This document shows, one piece after another, positions 1 to 5,062 of a stretch of 5,535 nt of DNA. Source of the stretch: an uncultured Gammaproteobacteria bacterium (lineage in GTDB: Bacteria; Pseudomonadota; Gammaproteobacteria; Ga0077536). Location of the stretch: assembly GCA_903866355.1 (NCBI GenBank), contig CAIPNE010000613.1, positions 1 to 5,535 of the forward strand, written 5' to 3'. The first letter of the stretch is position 1; each line of letters opens with the position of its first letter. The notes under the pieces are model-generated. The model saw nothing but the letters and a program-made list of their open reading frames with translations. It was not told the origin of the DNA and searched no databases. The position numbers and the translations under genes were made by a program.

Positions 1-43
1 CCCGCGCGCGAGTTGTGCAGCTAAAACATCCCGCGCTCAGACC

Positions 44-1585
44 ATGAATGGCGGCGGTGTGGGGGTGACTGCGTGGGCCGGCTTGGGCCTCTTTTTCGTG
101 GGTCTGCGGATGCTGTCAACGCACCTGCGCCAACTGGGGGGACTAGTCTTTGGTGCGCTGACCCAGTCAACCAGCGCCGTCACGCTGATGTCCTCCGGCC
201 TCGTCCTCGCCGGCGCGCTGACCATTGAACGCGCTTTGCCGATGCTGGCGTGGGCCAATGTGGGCACCTCGGCCCTGGTACTGCTAACCGCCATCAACAT
301 TCATTCGCTGGTGCTCGCGCTGTTGGGACTTGCCGGACTGGGCTTTTTCCTCGGCTTTGAACAATCCAAAAAATACCACCACGTGGTCCTGACGCTGTTG
401 GGTCTGGGCCTGTTGTTGTTCGGTTTGATCCTGCTCAAGAGCAGCGTGGCGGCACTTGGCCCCGAGCCTTGGATGCGCGAGTTCGTGGAATTCACCGGCT
501 CGGGAGTAGCCATCGCGCTGCTGGCGGGGTTTGTGATTGCGGTGGCAGTGCAGTCTTCCTCCATCGTCACGGTGCTGGCGCTGCCGCTGGTGGTCGAAAA
601 ATTGATCAGCCTCGACCAAACCGTGATCTTGATTTACGGCGCCAGCGTCGGCTCGGGTTTTGCCGTGTTACTGCTGGCCTCGGGCATGGAGGGCGTCTCG
701 CGCCAGCTATCCTTGTGCCAAGCAGCCTTGCGCACCCTGACGGCGCTGACATTACTGCTGGCGTTTTTGCTTGAAAAAGCCACCGGCGTCCCGCTCATTT
801 TGGCGCTGCTGCGCACGCTAGCTGGGTCACCCGCCGGGCAATGTGCAATGGCTTATTTGATCTTCCAACTGCTGCTGGTGTTAATCAGCAGTGTCTGCGC
901 CAGCCGGCTACTGGCCTTCGCGAGCCGCGTGGCGCCACCCAGTGTGTTGGAGAGGCTGATGAAGCCGCATTTTTTGTTTGACGACGCCGCCACCGACCCG
1001 TCCACTGCGCTGGCGCTAGTGGCCCTAGAGCAGCGGCGCTTGGTGGGGTTTCTACCCGATTTCCTGGACGATCTCCTGCCGCCGGACGAGCGCTCACCGA
1101 CCGCAATCCCCGCCACCCTGCGCGCCACGGCCAGCGTGGCCATCGCAGCGGATATCGATCGCTTTTTGCGCGCCACGCTGCGTCTCAACCCGGGGCTAAC
1201 CGACGCCGAGGAAATCTTTATGGCGCGCACCCAACTCGAGATACTCCAGCCGCTACAGAGCGCGCTGCAGCAGTTTGCGGCGGAACTCCTGCTGGTGCCC
1301 AACAGCGAAAGACCCGTTTTTACCGGCTACCTGATTACCGGCCTGCACGCCATTTTGATGGTCGCCGCAGATACCGCCGCGGGCGACCCAGACGCCGGCC
1401 AGACACTGAACCTGCTCACGCACGAACGCAGTGCCTTGATGGAACGGGTCCGCGAAGACCTATTGGGCGGCGAGAGCAGCGTGGCCGGGCGCGAATCCGC
1501 GTTGTCTGCGACCCTCACTTTCGAACGCATCATCTGGTTACTACGCCGCCTAACGCCCCGGATTAGCACCCCCGCCGTCGCATAA
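44..1585 (+). CDS. Na+/phosphate symporter family protein (PNaS/NptA-like) with C-terminal PhoU-like region
   Basis: This is probably an inner-membrane Na+-coupled phosphate transporter, or a family member of unknown substrate. The duplicated PNaS signature is visible: QSTSA at residues 41-45 followed by a Gly/Ala-rich helix and WANVGTS (about 70-76), then QSSS at 170-173 followed by IYGASVGSG (about 197-205). Hydrophobic helices fill residues 10 to about 295. The remaining 200 or so residues are soluble and helical, like the PhoU-type tails of this family. The first repeat looks shortened: from HLRQLGG (27-33) the chain goes straight to LVFGALTQSTSA, whereas family members usually have about 20 more residues between these elements. 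The ATG at 44 is placed just before the first membrane helix but has no clear Shine-Dalgarno sequence. The frame is open to the left edge, so an upstream start cannot be excluded. The last 23 bp overlap the end of the convergent crcB gene. The family call is firm; the substrate is inferred. Confidence 0.85.
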   Translation: MNGGGVGVTAWAGLGLFFVGLRMLSTHLRQLGGLVFGALTQSTSAVTLMSSGLVLAGALTIERALPMLAWANVGTSALVLLTAINIHSLVLALLGLAGLGFFLGFEQSKKYHHVVLTLLGLGLLLFGLILLKSSVAALGPEPWMREFVEFTGSGVAIALLAGFVIAVAVQSSSIVTVLALPLVVEKLISLDQTVILIYGASVGSGFAVLLLASGMEGVSRQLSLCQAALRTLTALTLLLAFLLEKATGVPLILALLRTLAGSPAGQCAMAYLIFQLLLVLISSVCASRLLAFASRVAPPSVLERLMKPHFLFDDAATDPSTALALVALEQRRLVGFLPDFLDDLLPPDERSPTAIPATLRATASVAIAADIDRFLRATLRLNPGLTDAEEIFMARTQLEILQPLQSALQQFAAELLLVPNSERPVFTGYLITGLHAILMVAADTAAGDPDAGQTLNLLTHERSALMERVREDLLGGESSVAGRESALSATLTFERIIWLLRRLTPRISTPAVA

Positions 1586-1988
1586 AAAAGCCCGCCGCCA
1601 GCGCCGCCAAACCGCCCAACAAGCTCACACCCAGCACGCTGCCAGCGAGGCGTAGTTGACCTTGGAGCAGGGCTTGGCACGTTATCAACATCCAGGTACT
1701 GAAGGTCGTCAGTGAACCGCAAAAACCCACGCCAGCCAGCAAGTACAGGCGTGGACGAGCGAGTCGTGGGGGCCTGCTATCGGCGATTAGGAGGCCTAAG
1801 CAGAAACAACCCAGCAAATTGGCCGCAAAATCGGCGTGCAGCACGCTGCGCAAAACAACGGAGGTTTGCGCGCCAACCAACCCCTGCGTCAGGCCGTCCA
1901 AATGCCAGCGCAGCAGCGCGCCGGGGATGGCCCCCACCGCCACCAAGGCCAGTTCCGTCAGTTCAAACTTGAGCGCCGCACGCTTCAC
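1563..1988 (-). CDS. crcB: CrcB/Fluc-family fluoride channel, second subunit of a tandem pair
   Basis: This is a 141-residue small four-helix membrane protein of the CrcB (Fluc) family, which exports fluoride as a dimer. The family landmarks are GAIPGALLRW (residues 19-28), the conserved Asn57 in FAANLLGCF, and the pore/central Na+ motif GFCGSLTTFSTW (88-99). The last position is Trp99, where the second pore Phe of the TFSTF motif is usual. The chosen start is the GTG at 1988-1986, which overlaps the stop of the upstream crcB as GTGA and suggests translational coupling. A G-rich stretch lies just upstream. An ATG at 2054 is in frame, but it would add 22 unrelated residues and overlap the upstream gene by 70 bp. 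Lys/Arg residues cluster at the N-terminus, in loop 2 (R72, R75, R78, R80) and at the C-terminus (R137-R139), predicting both ends in the cytoplasm. Confidence 0.9.
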   Translation of the reverse strand: MKRAALKFELTELALVAVGAIPGALLRWHLDGLTQGLVGAQTSVVLRSVLHADFAANLLGCFCLGLLIADSRPPRLARPRLYLLAGVGFCGSLTTFSTWMLITCQALLQGQLRLAGSVLGVSLLGGLAALAAGFFMRRRGC

Positions 1989-2359
1989 AGTGCCGCCCCC
2001 AAAGCCAATCCGGCGGCAACCGCCGACAAGCCCAACACCACGCTGGCCGCGCACAACAGGGCCGCTTCACGCGGTTCATCGGCTTGCAGCAGCAGAAAAA
2101 TTTCCGCTATAAAAGTGGAAAACGTACTCAGGCTGCCCAAAAAACCAGTACCCAGTAGCAGCAGCATTTGGGCAGCGCCCGGACTGCCGCCTGGGGCCAA
2201 ACCCACCAATAGGCCCAACGCAAAACTGGCCCCTACGTTCACCCCCAAGGTGCTCCAGTGTTTGCGGGGCAGCATGGGTTCAAAATAGTTCACGAGCCGA
2301 AAGCGCAACCAAGCACCGGGCACGGCGCCTAAGGCCACTAACAGGAGATTTTTAATCAC
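1985..2359 (-). CDS. crcB: CrcB/Fluc-family fluoride channel, first subunit of a tandem pair
   Basis: This is a 124-residue CrcB-family protein with four predicted membrane helices. Visible motifs are GAVPGAWLRF (11-20), the conserved Asn41 in STLGVNVGASFALG, and GFLGSLSTFSTF (72-83), which keeps both pore phenylalanines, F80 and F83. The family confers fluoride resistance by passive F- export as an antiparallel dimer. The start codon is a GTG at 2359-2357, with an AGGA about 13 nt upstream; this spacing is long, so initiation may be weak. The gene ends inside the start of the second crcB (GTGA), so the two are co-translated. The positive charges lie in loop 1 (R19, R21, R32, K33) and loop 3 (R97), while the C-terminus has none. 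This is the reverse of the partner and predicts the opposite membrane orientation. No fluoride riboswitch could be recognised upstream. Confidence 0.9.
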   Translation of the reverse strand: MIKNLLLVALGAVPGAWLRFRLVNYFEPMLPRKHWSTLGVNVGASFALGLLVGLAPGGSPGAAQMLLLLGTGFLGSLSTFSTFIAEIFLLLQADEPREAALLCAASVVLGLSAVAAGLALGAAL

Positions 2360-2389
2360 GACGCACGACCGGTCCTCAAAGGTTTGCGC

Positions 2390-2533
2390 TCACTGGCTGG
2401 TGGCGCCGGCACGGCCAGATTCTTGCCCCGAGCGATCGGCCGCGCGGCCCAGCATTTCTTCGTGGCTAAGTGCAAGCGTGGCGCTCTGCGCAACCCAGGT
2501 GGTAGAGCCCGCGCGAGAATCGGTTTTTTGCAT
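2390..2533 (-). CDS. Possible small hypothetical protein (47 aa) upstream of the crcB pair
   Basis: An ATG at 2533-2531 opens a 47-codon frame that ends in TGA at 2392-2390, 30 nt before the first crcB start and on the same strand. AAGG lies only 2 nt before the ATG, which is closer than ideal. By my count about two thirds of third codon positions are G or C, similar to a real gene in this GC-rich DNA. The product is polar, with a middle segment SHEEMLGRAADRSGQ (residues 23-37), no membrane helix and no cysteines. I recognise no family. It may be a small protein, a leader peptide affecting crcB translation, or a chance frame. A competing 27-codon frame starts at the ATG a few bases upstream. 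Confidence 0.3.
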   Translation of the reverse strand: MQKTDSRAGSTTWVAQSATLALSHEEMLGRAADRSGQESGRAGATSQ

Positions 2534-2553
2534 CGCCTTGGGGCAGCATTTAG

Positions 2554-2690
2554 TGGCTAGAGAGTCATCCTAACCGGTGCTGCGGCGCGGTGTCGCGCCG
2601 TGTTGCGCTTCGATAGCGGTCGCTGGGTGCGACTTGGGTCGGACGGTGCAGCAACGGCTCATCGGCTGGTTAGTGGGAGGTGACTAGCCA
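2554..2690. repeat. Inverted repeat TGGCTAG/CTAGCCA with a competing hairpin
   Basis: TGGCTAG at 2554-2560 is the exact reverse complement of CTAGCCA at 2684-2690, so the pair brackets the structured segment. The right arm can instead pair locally: 2664-2672 with 2681-2689 gives nine pairs, including two G-T wobbles, around an 8-nt loop. The two pairings are mutually exclusive, which is the layout of a switch, but a seven-base match at this distance could be chance. The repeats are too short to call transposon ends, and no target-site duplication was noticed. Confidence 0.3.
2574..2657. other. Potential multi-branched RNA or DNA secondary structure
   Basis: An outer helix can form between 2574-2583 and 2648-2657 (nine pairs and one G-A mismatch). 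It encloses three hairpins: 2583-2589 with 2594-2600 (CGGCGCG/CGCGCCG, loop GTGT; its outermost pair competes with the last pair of the outer helix), 2606-2609 with 2615-2618 (CGCT/AGCG), and 2619-2623 with 2629-2633 (GTCGC/GCGAC). The arrangement is cloverleaf-like but lacks tRNA landmarks such as a proper T-arm and CCA end. GC-rich DNA forms such stems readily by chance, and no known riboswitch consensus was recognised. If transcribed rightwards it would sit in the leader of the hydrolase-oxygenase operon; leftwards, in the crcB leader. Confidence 0.3.
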
Positions 2691-2705
2691 AGTAGTTTCC
2701 GGGGC

Positions 2706-2734
2706 GCTATAAAACCAACCTAGGGATTGCGCAA
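2706..2734. promoter_or_regulatory. Candidate promoter elements in the divergent intergenic region
   Basis: On the plus strand TATAAA at 2708-2713 resembles a sigma-70 -10 box about 90 bp before the hydrolase start, but no -35 box is found at normal spacing. On the minus strand TTGCGC (plus 2729-2734) and TATAGC (plus 2706-2711) are spaced 17 bp apart and match the -35 and -10 consensus at 3/6 and 4/6 positions. This could serve the crcB unit with a long leader of about 340 nt. Both are weak predictions from sequence alone. Confidence 0.25.
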
Positions 2735-2788
2735 AAAAATCCCCGTCATCAAGTGCCGGCAAGGAGACACCCGCACCCCTTAGTACCT

Positions 2789-2794
2789 AGGAGG
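2789..2794 (+). promoter_or_regulatory. Strong ribosome binding site fixing the hydrolase start
   Basis: A perfect AGGAGG ends 6 nt before the GTG at 2801. This decides the start against the in-frame GTG at 2753, which has no Shine-Dalgarno sequence and would add 16 basic, proline-rich residues with no family counterpart. Confidence 0.85.
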
Positions 2795-2800
2795 AAGGCC

Positions 2801-3688
2801 GTGGCGAATTCGATACACGTAGATTTATTGGGCACCGAAACCCGTTTTATCGATACCGGGAAATATCGAACCCGGTGCATTTCTGCTGCAGGTGCGGGCG
2901 AGCATTTGTTCATGCTGCATGGGGGGGGTGGGCACGCGGAAACCTATTCACGCAATCTCCTTACGCTGGCGAAAAATTGCCAGCCGCACGCCATCGATTT
3001 TATCTGGCACGGCATGTCCTCATGCCCGCCCTACTCCGACCACGGCCCCACGACACGCACGCATTGGCTGAGCCAATTTACCGATCAGCTGCTCAACCTG
3101 ATGGACCATCTGGGCATCGAAAAAGCGGCCGTAGAAGGGGAATCACTGGGCGGTTGGATCGCGTTCGATATGGCGGTCAATCATCCCGATCGCACCTCCA
3201 AGGTGGTCCTCAACACAGCTTGGGGCATGACGCTCGACCCCAGCAAAGTTCACGAAGGGGCCAGTGATTTAAAAGCGCTGCTCGACACCTCCATGAATGC
3301 GCTGCTCAATCCCACTCGTGAATTATTGCGCAAGCGCCTCGATTGGTTGATGCCATTGGGCGGCGTGACCGAAGAATTAGTCGATTTGCGCTTGGCGCTG
3401 TGGTCGATTCCGGCCACCCGCACCGCACTGGTGGAATATTACCAACGCCTATTCGCCGACAATATCACGCAGTTTTATTTTACCGAGTCCCAAATCGCCA
3501 CCATCCGCTGTCCCGCTTTGGTGTTGTGGACCGACCGTAATCCCATCCATGGTACTGACGCCGCGCACCGCTTGATGGAACTGATTCCGCACGCACGACT
3601 GCACATCATGGAGGGCTGTGCGCATTGGCCACAGTGGGAGCGCCCAGCCGAACACGATGCCGCAGTGGGAGATTTCATGCGGTCCTGA
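2801..3688 (+). CDS. Alpha/beta hydrolase, meta-cleavage-product hydrolase-like
   Basis: This is a 295-residue cytoplasmic alpha/beta-hydrolase-fold enzyme starting at the GTG at 2801, which is set by a strong AGGAGG. The oxyanion-hole motif HGGGG is at residues 40-44. The nucleophile elbow GESLGG (113-118) gives Ser115, the likely acid is Asp245 in LWTDRNP, and the catalytic His275 lies in CAHWPQWERP. The HWxQWE-type surroundings of the His and the length of just under 300 residues match C-C hydrolases of aromatic meta-cleavage pathways (BphD, CarC, HsaD). These split the ring-opened dienoate into a carboxylic acid and 2-hydroxydienoate. The Ser nucleophile argues against a haloacid or fluoroacetate dehalogenase, which uses Asp. 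The gene is the first of the operon and ends 30 bp before the Rieske oxygenase gene. An 8-G run (2921-2928) encodes the HGGGG motif. An esterase or lactonase role remains possible, since no ring-cleavage dioxygenase is seen nearby. Confidence 0.85.
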   Translation: MANSIHVDLLGTETRFIDTGKYRTRCISAAGAGEHLFMLHGGGGHAETYSRNLLTLAKNCQPHAIDFIWHGMSSCPPYSDHGPTTRTHWLSQFTDQLLNLMDHLGIEKAAVEGESLGGWIAFDMAVNHPDRTSKVVLNTAWGMTLDPSKVHEGASDLKALLDTSMNALLNPTRELLRKRLDWLMPLGGVTEELVDLRLALWSIPATRTALVEYYQRLFADNITQFYFTESQIATIRCPALVLWTDRNPIHGTDAAHRLMELIPHARLHIMEGCAHWPQWERPAEHDAAVGDFMRS

Positions 3689-3707
3689 TCTTTCACCTGT
3701 TCACCTC

Positions 3708-3711
3708 GGAG
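3708..3711 (+). promoter_or_regulatory. Ribosome binding site for the Rieske oxygenase
   Basis: GGAG lies 7 nt before the ATG at 3719 in the 30-bp gap after the hydrolase stop. It favours this start over the in-frame Met18 codon at 3770, which has no such site, so the N-terminal extension is probably translated. Confidence 0.7.
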
Positions 3712-3718
3712 ACACCCT

Positions 3719-5062
3719 ATGAATGCCAGCCCGCCCGTGCGCCGCCAGCAAGGTACCCGGCGCTTGAATATGCCAAGCGAACAGCGCACCAACGACGCCT
3801 CGACGCAAAGCCAATACCAGCCTTACAAGGATGCCGCTTGGGGGTTCATCAACCATTGGTACCCGGCGCTATTTAGTGAGGAGATTCCCGAGGGCCACGT
3901 TGAGGGAATCCAGATCTGCGGTATCCAAATCGTGCTCCGTCGCGTGAACGGCAAAGTCATGGCGCTGAAAGATCAGTGCGTCCATCGCGGGGTGCGCTTG
4001 TCGGCAAAGCCGATGTGCTTCAACGATAAAACCATCACTTGTTGGTATCACGGTTTCACTTACGATTTGGCCAGTGGCGCCCTCACGACCATCGTTGGCA
4101 ATCCGGACGACAAACTCATCGGCACGACCGGGCTGACCACCTACCCAGTAGAAGAAATTGCGGGCATGGTGTTTGTGTTCGTGCGCGAAGATGCGTACCC
4201 GGATGAAGACGTGCCACCACTGGCGCACGATCTACCCGTGCGCTTCCCCGCCAATAGCGAACGCTTCCCGCATCCCTTGTGGCCCGCGGCGCCCAGCCTC
4301 CAGGATCCCAATGCGGTGTGTCTGGGCATCCACCGCACCGGTGAATCTAACTGGCGCATCGCCTGCGAGAATGGTTTCGACAACGCACATATTCTGGTCC
4401 ACAAAGACAACACCATCGTGCAGGCAATGAACTGGGTATTACCGCTGGGCATCCGGCCGGTGAGCGATGATTGCATCACCCTCATCGAGGACGAGGATGG
4501 CCCCAAAGGGCTAATGCAGTGGTTGTTTTCTGATCGCTGGGAGGCGATTTTGGAAAACAAAGAACTGGATGTGAAAGTGGAAGGCCTCAACGGCCGTTTC
4601 TACCGTACCTCCTGCGTGTTGCCGGGCGTGCTGATGGTGGAAAACTGGCCCGAGGAACACATCGTTCAGTACGAATGGTATGTCCCGATCACAGACGACA
4701 CCTACGAGTACTGGGAAGTGCTCGTGAAAGTCTGCCCAACGCCTGCGGAGCGCGAGAAATTCAGCTACCGCTTTGAGCGTGTCTACAAACCACTGTGCCT
4801 GCACGGCTTCAATGATTGCGATCTGTACGCGCGCGAAGCCATGCAGGAGTTTTATGCCGACGGCACCGGCTGGGACAACGAACAACTGGTCGCCACCGAC
4901 GTCTCGCCCATCACTTGGCGCAAAGTGGCATCGCGCTATAACCGCGGCATCGCCAAACCCGGCAAGGGCGTGGAAGGCGCGACCAAAACTTCCAGCATTC
5001 GCCTGCGCCGACTAGCACAGGGCCGTAAACCCGGTTATTTCGTCGAAAAAATTCAGGATTGA
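3719..5062 (+). CDS. Rieske non-haem iron oxygenase alpha subunit, CarAa-like
   Basis: This is the terminal oxygenase of a ring-hydroxylating system, 447 residues. The N-terminal Rieske domain has Cys87-x-His89 and Cys108-x2-His111 within CVHRG and TCWYHGF, which bind the [2Fe-2S] cluster. The catalytic domain has ENGFDNAHILVHKD (217-230), giving iron ligands His224 and His228 and the electron-bridging Asp221. Asp368 in NDCDLYAREAM is the probable third ligand. Segments such as LPGVLMVENWP, EWYVPI, FYADGTGW and WRKVASRYNRGI recall carbazole 1,9a-dioxygenase CarAa, a homotrimer without a beta subunit; none is encoded here either. From memory CarAa is about 384 residues. This protein has about 30 extra N-terminal residues, an insert of about 20 around 174-200 and a basic tail after about 412. 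The start is supported by GGAG 7 nt upstream (3708-3711). Its stop overlaps the reductase start by one base. The substrate is unknown; an aromatic or N-heterocycle is inferred. Confidence 0.92.
   Translation: MNASPPVRRQQGTRRLNMPSEQRTNDASTQSQYQPYKDAAWGFINHWYPALFSEEIPEGHVEGIQICGIQIVLRRVNGKVMALKDQCVHRGVRLSAKPMCFNDKTITCWYHGFTYDLASGALTTIVGNPDDKLIGTTGLTTYPVEEIAGMVFVFVREDAYPDEDVPPLAHDLPVRFPANSERFPHPLWPAAPSLQDPNAVCLGIHRTGESNWRIACENGFDNAHILVHKDNTIVQAMNWVLPLGIRPVSDDCITLIEDEDGPKGLMQWLFSDRWEAILENKELDVKVEGLNGRFYRTSCVLPGVLMVENWPEEHIVQYEWYVPITDDTYEYWEVLVKVCPTPAEREKFSYRFERVYKPLCLHGFNDCDLYAREAMQEFYADGTGWDNEQLVATDVSPITWRKVASRYNRGIAKPGKGVEGATKTSSIRLRRLAQGRKPGYFVEKIQD

Larger units (their letters stand above)
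2534..2800. other. Intergenic region between divergent transcription units
   Basis: This stretch separates the minus-strand crcB unit from the plus-strand oxygenase operon. I see no convincing gene in it; the longest frames are short and lack family resemblance. It should hold the promoters for both directions. Its left part (2551-2693) is GC-rich and full of complementary segments, annotated separately. Its right part (about 2705-2740) is A/T-rich, with CTATAAAACC and a seven-A tract, and is the likeliest promoter area. The 6-bp palindrome CCTAGG occurs at 2719-2724 and again at 2786-2791, just before the hydrolase ribosome binding site. Confidence 0.7.

Noticed and set aside
853..1302. 149-codon minus-strand frame inside the phosphate symporter gene
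   Set aside because: It is antisense to a clear family member, has a composition typical of a shadow frame (Ser/Arg/Ala-rich), and shows no motif.
1580..1625. Rho-independent terminator for the crcB unit (T6 run on the minus strand at about 1584-1589)
   Set aside because: The upstream bases are G-rich (GGCGG repeats) without a complementary arm, so no hairpin forms, and the T run lies inside the crcB coding sequence before its stop.
1836..2288. 150-codon plus-strand frame across the crcB pair
   Set aside because: It is antisense to both recognisable CrcB proteins, Pro/Ala/Lys-rich and without family features.
2360..2560. Fluoride riboswitch (crcB motif) upstream of the crcB pair
   Set aside because: On the minus strand an AAGGCGATG segment resembles part of the motif, but the following complementary arm, the AACC-type linker and the pseudoknot partner could not be placed. 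A covariance-model search (Rfam crcB motif) would be decisive.
2574..2657. tRNA gene
   Set aside because: The segment folds like a cloverleaf and contains TTCGAT, but there is no 5-bp T-stem with a 7-nt loop, no proper anticodon arm and no conventional acceptor stem.
2723..2743. Hairpin GGGATT/AATCCC as a terminator
   Set aside because: The stem is only 6 bp, the A tract is inside the loop, and no U-tract follows on either strand.
2753..2800. Upstream GTG start for the hydrolase
   Set aside because: It has no ribosome binding site, and the extra 16 residues are Pro/Arg/His-rich. The AGGAGG lying within this stretch points to the GTG at 2801.
2801..3688. Fluoroacetate/haloalkane dehalogenase, suggested by nearby fluoride exporters
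   Set aside because: The nucleophile elbow is GESLGG with Ser, whereas these dehalogenases use Asp. The region around the catalytic His matches C-C hydrolases instead.
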